From Blastocatellia bacterium (lineage in GTDB: Bacteria; Acidobacteriota; Blastocatellia; UBA7656): 64,000 nucleotides of DNA. The stretch lies in the NCBI GenBank assembly GCA_035275065.1, contig DATENM010000046.1, positions 124,001-188,000 of the forward strand. The letters run 5' to 3'. Of this stretch, positions 53,600-63,375 are shown piece after piece (within the stretch, counting starts at the first letter, position 1; every line of letters begins with the position of its first letter). Made by a program: the position numbers and the translations under genes. The notes beneath the pieces are model-generated. The model saw nothing but the letters and a program-made list of their open reading frames with translations, had not been told where the DNA came from and ran no database searches.

Positions 53600-54163
53600 A
53601 TGAATCAATTTCACCGCTGGTTTTGCCGCTCGGCCTTCTGGAGGAAGGCGCTCTCAGAGGGGTTGATCCCGTGGGCTCTTAAAAACATCGACCTGGGTGA
53701 AGACCTGCTTGAGGTGGGGCCCGGACCGGGTCTGGCCACCGACGTCCTGCGGCAGCGATACGCCCGTGTCACCGCCATCGAGGTCGATGAGTCTCTGGCC
53801 GCCTCACTGGAAGACCGTCTTCGCAACACCAACGTTCAGGTCGTAAAGGGCGACGCCACGGCCATGCCTTTCGAGGATGGCTCATTTTCGGGAGCCGTCT
53901 GCTTCACCATGCTCCATCACGTCCCTTCCGTGGCTTTGCAGGGCCGACTCCTCGCGGAAGTGTTCCGCGTACTCAGGGCGGGGGCGATGTTCGCGGGGAC
54001 TGACAGCACATGGAGCCGAGCCTTCCAACTGATTCACCTGTTCGACACGATGGTGGTCGTCGACCCGAGCAGATTCGGCGTCAGGCTCGAAGCCGCTGGC
54101 TTTACTCAGGTCTCCGTGGACTTAGCGAGAGGCGCCTTCCGATTCCGCGCTCGGCGGCCTTGA
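53600..54163 (+). CDS. Class I SAM-dependent methyltransferase
   Basis: This 187-residue protein starts at ATG 53600, preceded by GAAAGAGGG. It is a methyltransferase of the UbiE-like type: motif I LLEVGPGPGLATDVLRQRY (about 37-55), motif II IEVDESLAASLE, motif III GDATAMPFEDGSFSGAVC, and VLRAGAMFAGTD near 135. The substrate is unknown. It is shorter than many methyltransferases at the C-terminus. It is likely co-transcribed with the AraC regulator, which may control it. Confidence 0.8.
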   Translation: MNQFHRWFCRSAFWRKALSEGLIPWALKNIDLGEDLLEVGPGPGLATDVLRQRYARVTAIEVDESLAASLEDRLRNTNVQVVKGDATAMPFEDGSFSGAVCFTMLHHVPSVALQGRLLAEVFRVLRAGAMFAGTDSTWSRAFQLIHLFDTMVVVDPSRFGVRLEAAGFTQVSVDLARGAFRFRARRP

Positions 54164-54194
54164 CTGCCCGAGGGCACTGAATTGATTTTGCCGG

Positions 54195-56198
54195 CTATGA
54201 CAGTTTGGGATCACGGTCGGGGCAACCGGCGCAGTAACCCCGCTTGAACGCCGAGATGACAAGCTGCCAATCGCGATGCGCAATCGCCGATGTGTAATTG
54301 AACCGGTCGCAGACGCACTTACGATCGGGATCCTTCGCGTAACTGTCCCGCTCCGCAACGAGCGTGATGTGTCGGCACCAGTTGATCCGCTCCCGCGCCG
54401 CATCACGCTGGCTGCGGTATTCACGTTCGATAGCGGGAAGCCAGTCATCACCGCGCCGGGCTAGGTCGGGTGAATGGCTTGCAAACTGCCGCACTTCGTC
54501 GTCAGTCCACCCTGCGAGACCTACGTCGGGGTCTGGCTCCGGCTCCAGTTGCGACTTCATTTCCTCGCATCTGGTCAGCAGGGTATGCCCGGCTACATAC
54601 TCCTCCGCCTTTGTCTTCAGGTCGGCATAGCCGAAGGCTTCCACCTTCGGAAGCACCTCTCGGGCGATCTCCCGCGCCTCGTCGTCTCGCCGCGCCAGGA
54701 CGAGGAGGTCGGCGATCAGCAGCTTGCAGCGCAGTTCGCCATCGAGCGCGCCTGCCCGCAGATAGATGTTCAGCGCCCGGACAGCCTTCTTTATTGCCAG
54801 TTCAATCGACTGCGCCGGTATGCTGAACGTCCCCCCAAGAAGGATGTTCGCGCGTTCAATACACTCAAGGCGCTCGGTGATTATAGAGGCATGTGTGCTG
54901 AGCGCCGACGCGATGACGAACGGGTGCCCCGACGCAACGGCCTGCCGGGTAAGAGCCAAGGCCTCCTCCTCCCAGCGCGGCCAGAGGTCTTCGAGAGACT
55001 GCAAGGCGCCCCGTATTTCTCGTCGCCCGCTATCTTCCGGCCCCCGCCCCAGGAACATCTCCTGCAACGAGCGGATGGATAGCTGGCTCCCTTCTATATA
55101 CAGCAGTTCGATGCGGGCCTCCAGTTTTAAGGCCGCAGGAATTTCATCATGCCTCAGCATCTCGTCCATGACGCGGCGTAAATCGGAGAGCAGTTGCTTT
55201 CTGACAATAGGATCAAGCTCGGCGAGCGCCCGCTGGTAAAGCTCAAGCGAACGGTGCGCCAGGGCATAGCCGCTCTCCGCTTCGTCCTCCCAGCGCTGCC
55301 GGCGCTCCCCATACTCGGTGAGGTTAATCGCGCCGGACGCGTATTCGCAAAAATCCCGCAGGTACGTTGCAAAACGCTGGTCGTCGTTCGGGAGGTCGCC
55401 TTCGCGAAGCCTGACTTCCTGGAGGAGGGCAAGCGCTCCCAGATACCTGCCCTGCGCGGACAGGGCGTAAGCCTTCACGAGTTGAATTCGCGGTGCTCGG
55501 GCGGCTTCAGGGCCGAGCAACTCGACCTGCTCAAGTACGAAAGAACCGTAGCCCGCCGACACGATGCTGAGGCCGCTCGTCGACAGCCTGTCATACACTT
55601 CGGAAGGGTCGCTAACCGCCAGGGTCTCTGGGTCGATGCTGATGTGCACCGGCTCCCCAAGGGTCGCACGCGCGAGCCTTTCATGTACTTCGCGGTGCAT
55701 ACAGCCCTCGCGCAGGATGCGTTCGTAGATTTGATCGACCGCTTGCGGCGTGAGGGGGGCGACAAATCTGATGGTCACCTTTTCCTGGCTTATCCAGTCA
55801 GGGTCTATGCGGTTCAATCTTTCTCGTTCATCCCGCGCCCATGCGACCCGCAGTTCGCCGGTCTCGACTACGTAAAGCACGTATATCGGGGATGGGCCAT
55901 TAAGCAGGTAGTTCAGGTTAGAGACGTTCACACTCACGGAGATTGACCCGTCGGCGTTGGCCTTCCCGCTTACCTTGCTCTTCAACTGAACCTGCGCGCG
56001 CAAATTCAGACTGCTGGACTTGGTCAGCAATTCGACGGAGCCATCCACGCCCTCGTCATTCTGCCTATCGTCCCGATACTGGAACTTCTCCTTCGGCAGG
56101 GCGGCGCGAAAGGCGTCGATGCTACGTTCTTCGTTGGCCTTGTAAGGGTCTCGCTTCGGCAGCGGGCCGAGGTCTTGGGGGGAATAGGTCCTCATCAT
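54195..56198 (-). CDS. DUF4365 nuclease-like protein with long helical repeat region
   Basis: This protein of about 667 residues was started at ATG 56198. Residues 20-150 match DUF4365: an acidic residue (NEERSIDAF), DEGVDGSVEL (D52, E56), and RAQVQLKSK (Q71, K73), the D-E-QxK pattern of PD-(D/E)XK nuclease folds. About 200-560 are helical repeats of TPR-like character (IQLVKAYALSAQGRYLGALA). The C-terminus has a CxxC pair (CVCDRF and YCAGCPD). DUF4365 proteins often occur in defence contexts, and this one stands close to the right end of the conjugative element. Nuclease activity is inferred. Confidence 0.7.
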   Translation of the reverse strand: MMRTYSPQDLGPLPKRDPYKANEERSIDAFRAALPKEKFQYRDDRQNDEGVDGSVELLTKSSSLNLRAQVQLKSKVSGKANADGSISVSVNVSNLNYLLNGPSPIYVLYVVETGELRVAWARDERERLNRIDPDWISQEKVTIRFVAPLTPQAVDQIYERILREGCMHREVHERLARATLGEPVHISIDPETLAVSDPSEVYDRLSTSGLSIVSAGYGSFVLEQVELLGPEAARAPRIQLVKAYALSAQGRYLGALALLQEVRLREGDLPNDDQRFATYLRDFCEYASGAINLTEYGERRQRWEDEAESGYALAHRSLELYQRALAELDPIVRKQLLSDLRRVMDEMLRHDEIPAALKLEARIELLYIEGSQLSIRSLQEMFLGRGPEDSGRREIRGALQSLEDLWPRWEEEALALTRQAVASGHPFVIASALSTHASIITERLECIERANILLGGTFSIPAQSIELAIKKAVRALNIYLRAGALDGELRCKLLIADLLVLARRDDEAREIAREVLPKVEAFGYADLKTKAEEYVAGHTLLTRCEEMKSQLEPEPDPDVGLAGWTDDEVRQFASHSPDLARRGDDWLPAIEREYRSQRDAARERINWCRHITLVAERDSYAKDPDRKCVCDRFNYTSAIAHRDWQLVISAFKRGYCAGCPDRDPKLS

Positions 56199-56485
56199 TG
56201 AATAATTATCCCGCAGGGTAGCCAGCACCGCAATCCGCTTGTCTTGCCTGCTCCGCCGGCTGGCAGGAGCGGCTACGGCGTCTTCAGCAACGGGAAGTGG
56301 TATCCCTTTGACGAGAGCGGCTGCCCCGCTTAAGGTTAGCGTACCGCCTTTTTTTGCCCGTTGCGAAGTTGACTGAGCATTGGATGCGAGCGCCGTGGCT
56401 CAACCAGTGGCTCCCATCTCTCTGTTTAATCATATTACAAAAATACATGTTTACTCTCTGACTGAACCAGACCGATGTCTCCGGC

Positions 56486-58237
56486 TTACTGACGAGCGCC
56501 AGGGGTCGCGTTCAATCCGGCAAGCCATTTGACGATGGCGCGCTTGTCCTCTTCGGAGATTGCGGGGAACGATTTCGGCATCGGGTCTTTCAGCCCATAG
56601 GCTCGGGAGTTGTCGAGAATATTCAACAGATCTTCTTTTCTGCGCTTTGGCTTTTTCATCACGCCGATGAGCGAGGGCCCGATATTGCCTTCGCCCCTAT
56701 CCCCGTGACAGACGGCGCAGCTTGTGTTGTATGCGGCGGGCGGCTGGGCATTCCCCGCAGCCGGGAGCGCGGCGGTACTCCGCTGCACGGGCTTGTCCAG
56801 TTTCAACAACCATTCTGCTAATTCTCTTCGCTCTTCTTCTGCAAGCTGATTGTACCTCGGCATCGAATCCGCCATCGGCTCACGAGCGTGACCAGCGATC
56901 CAGTTTGTAAGATAGTCGAAGCTCAGGTTGCGCCGCCGCGCAAGATTAAGGAGCGGCGGGCCGAGCGGGCCTCCCGTCGCATTCACGCCGTGACAGTTCG
57001 CGCAGTTGGCGAGAAATATCTTCAAAGCCCCGGAATTGGTTTCAACCGGGTTGGTCGCCGCGGGCGGGGTGATGGCTACCGACCTGCCGATCTGCTGCGG
57101 CTGAAACTCCGCTTGCAGAAAAGCCTTCGCTTCCTCCTCCTGCTGTTCGAGCTTTGCCCTGAACTCCGGATTACTCCTGTCCTGGTACTTCGATAAAGCG
57201 ATCAGCGAGACTGCGCCTGCGAGCACAAATACCAGAGATGCGCTCGCCACGGGTCGCCTAAGTGGGTTGCGCTCCCTGCGGCGGGCGAGAAAAGGTAGTA
57301 ATAAGATTGTCCCGAAAAGAACTGCCGGTAGCAACACCGTGGGTATCAGGGAAAGCTTTCCGGGGAAATACTTCAACAGCTCGAACAGAGGTAGGAAGTA
57401 CCAGGGCGGCCTCGCCAGGAAGTCCGTCGTCGGGTCGGCCTGTGGGCCCAGCTTCGCCGGCATGTACTCGGCGACTGCCACCAGGACAATGAAGACGGCC
57501 AGGATGAAGAGTGAATCCTTGAATAACTGCTTCGGGTAAAAGCGATCCACGCGGTCATCGTCTCTATGATGGAATGGCCCGGCCGGCCCTACGCGCCTGA
57601 ACAGGTACAGGTGGAGCAGGACCAGGAGCGCGAGCGCGAGCGGAAGCAGAAAGGTATGCGTCATAAAGAAGCGCGAAAGCGTAAGTGATGTTATCTCGGT
57701 CCCGCCGAGCATAATGCGTTGCGTGGCCGCACCAGCGACGGGCATTTCGCCTACGATTGACGTACCTACCTTCGTGCCGAAATACGCCTCCTGATCCCAA
57801 GGTAGCAGGTAGCCGGTGAAGGCGAAACCCAGAACCAGGAGCAGAAGGACTCCTCCGACTACCCAAACCAACTCGCGTTTTCCTTTGTAAGCGCCGAAGA
57901 GGAAAGTCTGCGCGACGTGGGCGACGATGACAATGATCATCACGCTAGCGCCGTAGTAGTGCAGTCCCCGAATCAGCGCGCCGCCGGGGACCGCCTTTTG
58001 AATGTAGGCGACGCTCGCATGGGCATGGTCTGCGCTCGGCACATAGTACATCGCGAGGAACACCCCCGTGATGGCCTGAAGCACAAACAGGAAGACTAAC
58101 GTGCTCCCGAACACGTACGCCCAGCGAGCGCCGCCGCGTATTGGCTCGTCGAGTATCTTACGGACTTGACCCCGCAGTCCGGCACGCTCGTCGAGCCAAT
58201 CATATAATCGTGCCCTCGGCGATTTCTTCTCACTCAT
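56486..58237 (-). CDS. Cytochrome b fused to two cytochrome c domains
   Basis: This is a 583-residue protein. Residues 1-300 are the cytochrome b part: four b-haem histidines in HYYGASVMIIVIVAH and THTFLLPLALALLVLLH, the Qo-type GYLLPWDQEAYFG, and PPWYFLPLFELLKYFPG of the C-terminal subunit IV-like part. Two cytochrome c domains follow, with haem motifs CANCH (about 415) and CAVCH (about 505). Fusion of the b subunit with its electron acceptors suggests a self-contained quinol-cytochrome c reductase. It starts one base after the Rieske gene ends, so both are made together. It acts in the inner membrane. Confidence 0.9.
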   Translation of the reverse strand: MSEKKSPRARLYDWLDERAGLRGQVRKILDEPIRGGARWAYVFGSTLVFLFVLQAITGVFLAMYYVPSADHAHASVAYIQKAVPGGALIRGLHYYGASVMIIVIVAHVAQTFLFGAYKGKRELVWVVGGVLLLLVLGFAFTGYLLPWDQEAYFGTKVGTSIVGEMPVAGAATQRIMLGGTEITSLTLSRFFMTHTFLLPLALALLVLLHLYLFRRVGPAGPFHHRDDDRVDRFYPKQLFKDSLFILAVFIVLVAVAEYMPAKLGPQADPTTDFLARPPWYFLPLFELLKYFPGKLSLIPTVLLPAVLFGTILLLPFLARRRERNPLRRPVASASLVFVLAGAVSLIALSKYQDRSNPEFRAKLEQQEEEAKAFLQAEFQPQQIGRSVAITPPAATNPVETNSGALKIFLANCANCHGVNATGGPLGPPLLNLARRRNLSFDYLTNWIAGHAREPMADSMPRYNQLAEEERRELAEWLLKLDKPVQRSTAALPAAGNAQPPAAYNTSCAVCHGDRGEGNIGPSLIGVMKKPKRRKEDLLNILDNSRAYGLKDPMPKSFPAISEEDKRAIVKWLAGLNATPGARQ

Positions 58238-58238
58238 C

Positions 58239-58787
58239 TCAGCGCACCTCTTCCTTCTGAGGCACGCCCTGCCTGAAGTACTGGTATTTGACTTTTAGCA
58301 GGTCTCCTTCAACGCGGGTCTCCAACGTGTCCATCCCGCGCGGCGTCGGCCCGGCAAGCCTCTCCCCTAGGCCGTCCCAGGCGCTGCCGTGGCAAGGGCA
58401 GATGAACCCTTTGGCCGCCTCGTTGATCGTGCAACCGAGGTGCGGGCAGATGGCAGAAAACGCCGTAATGCTGTCGCCCTTTTTTATTACCCACACCAAC
58501 TGCTGAGAATTGAAGCGTGCCCACCCCGCCGTCCTGGAGACGACGACATTGCGCTTGACCGGCTTCTCTTCGGGGATGTCTTCCACGAGCCCCACCTCGG
58601 CCCATTCGGACGCGTCCGCAGGCGAGAGCGCAGGCGCGATACTGTAACGGCCGATCGTAACGCCGAGCACCAGACTAATGCCGGAGATGATCAGCCCGAT
58701 GACATAACCAAGAAAGGACCGGCGCCCAGCGGATTCAGACGCTAGGGTATTGGACTCCGAAGAATGGCTATTCTGTTCTAAGCTCAT
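58239..58787 (-). CDS. Rieske [2Fe-2S] protein
   Basis: This 182-residue protein starts at ATG 58787. An N-terminal Tat-like GRRSFLGYVIG precedes the hydrophobic anchor (LIISGISLVLGVTIG). The cluster-binding boxes are CPHLGC and CPCHGS, with the intervening INEAAKGFI, and the Pro loop GPTPRGMDTL follows. It accepts electrons from quinol in the cytochrome b complex encoded directly downstream and passes them to the c haems. The longer reading to 58856 is not supported by a ribosome-binding site. Confidence 0.92.
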   Translation of the reverse strand: MSLEQNSHSSESNTLASESAGRRSFLGYVIGLIISGISLVLGVTIGRYSIAPALSPADASEWAEVGLVEDIPEEKPVKRNVVVSRTAGWARFNSQQLVWVIKKGDSITAFSAICPHLGCTINEAAKGFICPCHGSAWDGLGERLAGPTPRGMDTLETRVEGDLLKVKYQYFRQGVPQKEEVR

Positions 58788-59004
58788 TTGCTTCTTTTCA
58801 TCTGCCGCAAGCAGAGTGCCAATGAACAGGCCCTGCGTCGCACATGGATTGAGCAATGCAATGCGTTCAAATGATCGCTACGGAAGGGTAGGCTCAGAGG
58901 CTTATTCAAAGGTCGGCTGTTGGATTTCCAGCAGCCGTGTGCCATATAGCGCATCACAACAAACAATTTAATGGCAGCGTAGAATGTGGCCGCGACCGGG
59001 ATGG

Positions 59005-59703
59005 TTACGGTTGTGGGTGTTCGTGTGGCTTCGCCCCTGGTCCGTGTGTGTGAGGCTTCATCTTCGGCTTTGCCGCGTCGGGCTTGGCATGATTTTCATT
59101 GCCGACGCTTTTCTTTTCGTCATTCTTGTGGTCGCCCTTTTCTTCACCACTGTGATTGTTTCCCCCGCCCGTCTCCTCGCCCGCCTGCCCGGCCACTTCT
59201 TTCATGCAGTCCAACTCTTCGGGCGTAAGCTGGGGCAGATGACGGATGAAGGCGACTAAATCCCAGATTGACTCAGGGGTGTCTTCGCCCTCCCATGCCG
59301 GCATCCCCGTTAACCGAACGCCGTTAGAAATGATGTAGAACAACTCACCATCCGCCTTCTGTTGCGTCTCCCCTTGCGTCATATCGGGGACCGGCGGATA
59401 CATGCGCTGGCCGATGGTCGTTTGCCCCTTGCCATCTATCCCGTGACAGACCGAACAGTGCTCGACGAAATGCTCGCGGGCCTCTGCCATACTCTCTTCA
59501 GTGATCGCGTTGGGATTCTTTAATGACATCGCGTCAGAAGGAGTGGAGACGCGTCGCGCGTGCATGGCCATGGTCTTCTCAAGCCAGGAAGGTTTCTCTC
59601 TCGCGGAAAACCTGTGCGTCCGCAAGAAGATTTCACCCGCAATGACTTCAATCAGGAATAGGGCAAAGATGGTGATGACTACAATCTTTATTGTTCTCTT
59701 CAT
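59005..59703 (-). CDS. Membrane-anchored cytochrome c with His-rich tail
   Basis: This is a 232-residue protein. A transmembrane anchor (IVVITIFALFLIEVIAGEIF) covers about 7-26. One cytochrome c domain has the haem motif CSVCH near 83 and probable axial Met in LTGMPAW near 133. The last 55 residues are hydrophilic and rich in His, Lys, Asp and Pro (EKGDHKNDEKKSVGNENHAK and HTHGPGAKPHEHPQP), a candidate metal-binding tail. It lies between the Rieske/cytochrome b genes and the copper ATPase, so it may serve either electron transfer or copper handling. Confidence 0.82.
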   Translation of the reverse strand: MKRTIKIVVITIFALFLIEVIAGEIFLRTHRFSAREKPSWLEKTMAMHARRVSTPSDAMSLKNPNAITEESMAEAREHFVEHCSVCHGIDGKGQTTIGQRMYPPVPDMTQGETQQKADGELFYIISNGVRLTGMPAWEGEDTPESIWDLVAFIRHLPQLTPEELDCMKEVAGQAGEETGGGNNHSGEEKGDHKNDEKKSVGNENHAKPDAAKPKMKPHTHGPGAKPHEHPQP

Positions 59704-59722
59704 CGATCCCTTACTCCTATCC

Positions 59723-62215
59723 TTAAAGCTCTACCCTGCGCAGCCGCAACGAATTGCCGATGACTGATACCGAACTGACACTCATGGCGGCGCTCGCGAT
59801 CATCGGGCTTAACAACAACCCTAAGACCGGGTAGAGCACGCCCGCCGCTATGGGCACGCCGAGCGCGTTGTAGATGAACGCAAAAAAGAGATTCTGTCTG
59901 ATGTTGCGCATCGTGGCCCGGCTCAACCTGCGGGCCCGGACGATGCCGCGAAGGTCTCCTTTGATCAACGTGACGCCGGCGCTTTCTATTGCAACGTCCG
60001 TGCCGGTGCCCATGGCGATGCCGACATGGGCTTGCGCTAGGGCCGGGGCGTCATTGATGCCGTCGCCGGCCATGGCAACCGTCCGCCCTTGAGCCTGTAG
60101 GCGCTTCACCACGCCGCCCTTCTGTTCGGGCAGGACGTCGGCTTCCACCTCGTCAATTCCAAGCTTCCGGGCGACGGCCTCGGCGGTGGTCCGGTTATCG
60201 CCTGTCAGCATGACGATGCGGATGCCCTCTTCGTGCAGCGCCTTCAAGGCTTCGTGAGTAGACTCTTTGATGGGGTCAGCGACGCCAAGCAGACCGGCTG
60301 GCCGGTTGTCGATGGCAACGAACATCACGGTCGCGCCGTCTTTGCGCAAAGCCTCTGCCTCCCCCATCAAGCCGTCTGATTTGATATTCAATTGCTCGAG
60401 CAGCTTGACGTTGCCGAGCGCGACCATGCGCCCTTCCACCTTTCCGACAACGCCCTTCCCGGTTATAGATTGAAACTCTTCGGCCTCAGTCAATGTCACG
60501 CCTCTCTCCTGTGCGCCGGCGACGATGGCCGCGGCCAGCGGGTGTTCGCTTCCGCGTTCGAGGCTCGCCGCCAAGCGAAGTAGCTCTGTCTCGCCGGTCC
60601 CGTTCGACGGCACGACCGAGGTGAGGCGCGGCTTGCCTTCGGTCAGCGTGCCGGTCTTGTCCACGATGAGTGTGTCTATCTTCTCCAGGACTTCAAGCGC
60701 CTCGGCGTTTTTAATGAGCACGCCGGCCGTGGCCCCGCGACCGGTCCCGACCATGATGGACATCGGCGTCGCAAGCCCCAGCGCACAGGGGCAGGCGATG
60801 ATGAGGACGGCGACGGCATTGACGATGGCGTGAGCCAGGCGCGGCTCCGGACCGACGAGGCTCCACACGATGAAGGTGAGCACGGCGCTCACGATGACGG
60901 CAGGCACGAAGTACGAAGAGACGACGTCGGCGAGGCGCTGAATGGGCGCGCGGCTGCGCTGGGCTTCGCTCACCATGCGCACAATCTGGGCGAGAAGCGT
61001 ATCGCTGCCGACCCGCTCCGCTTGCATAATAAAGCCTCCCGTCCCGTTCACGGTGCCGCCGGTGACTTTGTCACCTTTGCTCTTTTCTACGGGGATGGGT
61101 TCACCCGTGACCATAGATTCATCAACTGAGCTTGCGCCTTCGAGAATCACTCCATCCACAGGAATCTTCTCTCCGGGGCGAACCCGCAGCCGGTCTCCGG
61201 GCTTGATGCTGTCGAGCGAGACTTCTTCCTCCGTCCCGTCTTCGCGGATGACTCTGGCTGTCTTCGGGGCTAGCCCCAGTAAGGCTTTGATGGCGCTACT
61301 TGTCTGGCTGCGCGCGCGTAGTTCGAGGACCTGACCCAGGAGCACTAAAACGACGATTACCGCCGAGACCTCAAAATAGACACCCACCTCGTCGCCGTGA
61401 GTGCGGAAAGAAGCAGGGAAGATGGTCGGGAAGAAAGTGGCGACTACACTGTACCAGTAGGCGACTCCCGTACCGAGGGCGATTAGGGTGAACATGTTGA
61501 GGCTGCGGTTGATGACTGAGGCCCAGCCGCGCTGGAAGAACGGCCATCCCCCCCAGAGCACTACGGGTGTGGCAAGAGCCAACTGAATGTACTTGAGCAG
61601 TCGCATCGAGACGGCGTGTTGCACGGGCTGACCGGGTATCAGGTCTGACATGGCGACCAGTAGCAGCGGAACGGTCAGGATCAAGCCGATCTTGAACCTG
61701 CGCGTCATATCGATCAGTTCCTCATTCGCCTCTTCGCCGGTGACGGTTCTGGGTTCCAGAGCCATCCCGCAGATCGGACAAAAGCCCGGCTCATCGCGCA
61801 CAATCTCCGGGTGCATCGGGCAGGTGTACTCCGTCTTTGCCGCCTTCAGGGAGATTTCCACCGGCTCTAAAGCCATGCCGCATTTCGGGCAGGAACCCGG
61901 CCCTTGATTCTTGACCTCCGGGTGCATCGGACAGGTGTATAGATCCCCCTTCTCAGCCGCATGAGGCGGCGCAGGCCGCGCTGAAGCCACACCTGATTTT
62001 GCAGACGCCTTCAGATACCTGGATGGATCAGCCTCGAACTTTTCCTGACAGGTCTTACTGCAAAAGAAATATGCCTTCCCGCCGTACTGAGAGGAGCCGG
62101 CGGAGGTCTCCGGGTTTATCTGCATCCCGCAGACGGGGTCTGTTACGAGCGCGACACTCTCATTTGCGGTCGAGTCGCCACTTCTTACATCCACATTCGT
62201 TTTCTTTCCGCTCAT
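59723..62215 (-). CDS. copA: Copper-exporting P1B-type ATPase
   Basis: This is an 830-residue pump. The N-terminus has a YHS domain ([15 protein letters not shown], then [11 protein letters not shown], 26-69) and two heavy-metal-binding motifs (YTCPMHPE at 93-100 and 130-137, each with a following CPxCGMALEP). There is no classic CxxC HMA domain. Transmembrane helix 6 has CPC (475-477, [12 protein letters not shown]), the Cu(I) signature. The phosphorylated D519 is in [13 protein letters not shown] (370-373) and GDGINDAP are present. It exports Cu(I) from the cytoplasm. The ATG follows GGAGTGG. CsoR and YHS genes nearby make a copper-resistance module. Confidence 0.93.
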   Translation of the reverse strand: MSGKKTNVDVRSGDSTANESVALVTDPVCGMQINPETSAGSSQYGGKAYFFCSKTCQEKFEADPSRYLKASAKSGVASARPAPPHAAEKGDLYTCPMHPEVKNQGPGSCPKCGMALEPVEISLKAAKTEYTCPMHPEIVRDEPGFCPICGMALEPRTVTGEEANEELIDMTRRFKIGLILTVPLLLVAMSDLIPGQPVQHAVSMRLLKYIQLALATPVVLWGGWPFFQRGWASVINRSLNMFTLIALGTGVAYWYSVVATFFPTIFPASFRTHGDEVGVYFEVSAVIVVLVLLGQVLELRARSQTSSAIKALLGLAPKTARVIREDGTEEEVSLDSIKPGDRLRVRPGEKIPVDGVILEGASSVDESMVTGEPIPVEKSKGDKVTGGTVNGTGGFIMQAERVGSDTLLAQIVRMVSEAQRSRAPIQRLADVVSSYFVPAVIVSAVLTFIVWSLVGPEPRLAHAIVNAVAVLIIACPCALGLATPMSIMVGTGRGATAGVLIKNAEALEVLEKIDTLIVDKTGTLTEGKPRLTSVVPSNGTGETELLRLAASLERGSEHPLAAAIVAGAQERGVTLTEAEEFQSITGKGVVGKVEGRMVALGNVKLLEQLNIKSDGLMGEAEALRKDGATVMFVAIDNRPAGLLGVADPIKESTHEALKALHEEGIRIVMLTGDNRTTAEAVARKLGIDEVEADVLPEQKGGVVKRLQAQGRTVAMAGDGINDAPALAQAHVGIAMGTGTDVAIESAGVTLIKGDLRGIVRARRLSRATMRNIRQNLFFAFIYNALGVPIAAGVLYPVLGLLLSPMIASAAMSVSSVSVIGNSLRLRRVEL

Positions 62216-62363
62216 CGAACCACTCCTTTTGCCATGCTATAGTTCCGAAGCATGCGAGATCAGACATAGGGTCTGACGGTCGTCTCTTTGTCACGCGACA
62301 CGTACTCACCTTAATATTCGTCTTAACCTGGCATTCGCTCAAGGCGGGTGTATAGAGGAAGCC

Positions 62364-62801
62364 TCATTCAGAAGCATCTCCCGGCTCCAGCAGCGCGTCG
62401 ATGTCGGCCTGCGCTGGCCAACTGATCTTATCCGTGCCGCCCAGTATCCAGCCGTGGTTGTTAAGCTGGTCGGGCGGGGTTCCCCATGTCGGCCTCACCA
62501 TTTCGAGGTAGCGCACGGCACCCTCGCCTAACCCTTCGGGCTGCGTGAGGATCATCGGGCCGTGTTTGCCCAGGTGCGAAAGCAGCGAGCCGGTCACCGC
62601 CTGCTGCCAGTCATCCGGATTTACAAAAGTGAAGTTGTGCCCTGCCTCGGCGATGCCCCAGCCGAAATTACGCGACCAGTAACCGATCCAGTACCCCTGG
62701 TTCAAGCCTGAGTCTCTGAACCCTGCGAACGTGACGCTAATCTCATAGGCGCCGTGGCCTGGGACACGTTGCACATGACCGTAGTCTAGCCCGCGTATCA
62801 T
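62364..62801 (-). CDS. Protein with cell-wall-binding-repeat-2-like end
   Basis: This is a 145-residue protein. The C-terminal half (GPMILTQPEGLGEGAVRYLE, then NHGWILGGTDKISWPAQADI) resembles the cell-wall-binding repeat 2 pattern (vLIt...L......yl...iiGG..avs..v...l). The N-terminal half (YEISVTFAGFRDSGLNQGYW) is unassigned. Its ATG overlaps the stop of the YHS gene by four bases, so translation is coupled. No signal peptide is present, which is odd for a wall-binding protein. Its role in the copper module is unknown. Confidence 0.55.
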   Translation of the reverse strand: MIRGLDYGHVQRVPGHGAYEISVTFAGFRDSGLNQGYWIGYWSRNFGWGIAEAGHNFTFVNPDDWQQAVTGSLLSHLGKHGPMILTQPEGLGEGAVRYLEMVRPTWGTPPDQLNNHGWILGGTDKISWPAQADIDALLEPGDASE

Positions 62802-62956
62802 TCATTGCTTTGAGCATATTGCTCAGGGTTTTGATCGAATTTTGACTTGCAGCTCTGGCTGCAAAAGTAATAGCTCTGCCCTCGGTGCTGCGATTGTCCC
62901 GCTGCGTTCTGCTCATCAACCTGCATGCCGCAGCCAGGGTCAGTTTGAGTCGCCAT
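62798..62956 (-). CDS. Small YHS-domain protein, probable metal carrier
   Basis: This 52-residue protein starts at ATG 62956, preceded by GGAGAGAG. It is essentially one YHS domain: TDPGCGMQVDEQNAAGQS and YYFCSQSCKSKFDQNPEQYA. The Cys residues fit a metal-binding treble-clef type site. It matches the YHS domain at the N-terminus of the CopA protein, so it may deliver copper to that pump. It overlaps the next gene (ATGA) and lies in the leftward copper operon behind the CsoR-type operator. Confidence 0.8.
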   Translation of the reverse strand: MATQTDPGCGMQVDEQNAAGQSQHRGQSYYFCSQSCKSKFDQNPEQYAQSNE

Positions 62957-63375
62957 TGCTTTTACTCTCTCCTCGTGTAGACTAAAGCCGGGTCGCAAGA
63001 GCGACGGCGTGTTTGGGTGGATCCTTCTCGAGTGAGATAGGCGTCCAGGAAACCGGACAACTGGCAGAAGGCTTTCTGAGTGAGGTCGATTTCGCCTACA
63101 GCAAAAGTCCGCCCCGTGCCTTGCTGTAGCGTCACACAAAAAAGAGTATACCCTAGTGGGGTATAATTGAATGCTACCCGATGCCCTGGCGGTATGCAAC
63201 TCTGAAAAGCCGTTGCGCCTCTCATTCAAGAGCCGGGACTCTTTTCACGGTAGGTCATTTGAGGCGGCGGAATGAGGTAAGCATCCCGCCGCCAACGTTG
63301 GCGGCGTTCCATCAGTGCGATGTGGTGACCGCCGCCATTCGCCACCCCCTTTGCGGAAAGGAAGCAGCAAACTCA
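62957..63375. other. Divergent control region of the copper module
   Basis: This region of about 420 bases holds the operator at 63147-63165. To its left a 57-codon frame on the reverse strand (63135 to 62962) ends just before the YHS gene but has no family resemblance. To its right nothing coding is seen until csoR; longer readings of csoR into this region lack a ribosome-binding site. Confidence 0.5.
63147..63165. promoter_or_regulatory. CsoR-type operator over divergent promoters
   Basis: TATACCCTAGTGGGGTATA is a palindrome with 7-bp arms (TATACCC and GGGTATA) around TAGTG, the form of known CsoR operators with G/C tracts and TA ends. It overlaps TATAAT (63162-63167) as rightward -10 box and TATACT on the reverse strand as leftward -10 box. 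Binding would shut both csoR and the leftward copper operon until copper releases the repressor. Confidence 0.65.

Noticed and set aside
62962..63135. 57-codon reverse-strand frame upstream of the YHS gene, starting GTG 63135
   Set aside because: It lies in the leader of the copper operon and could be a leader peptide, but has no recognised motif or clear ribosome-binding site.
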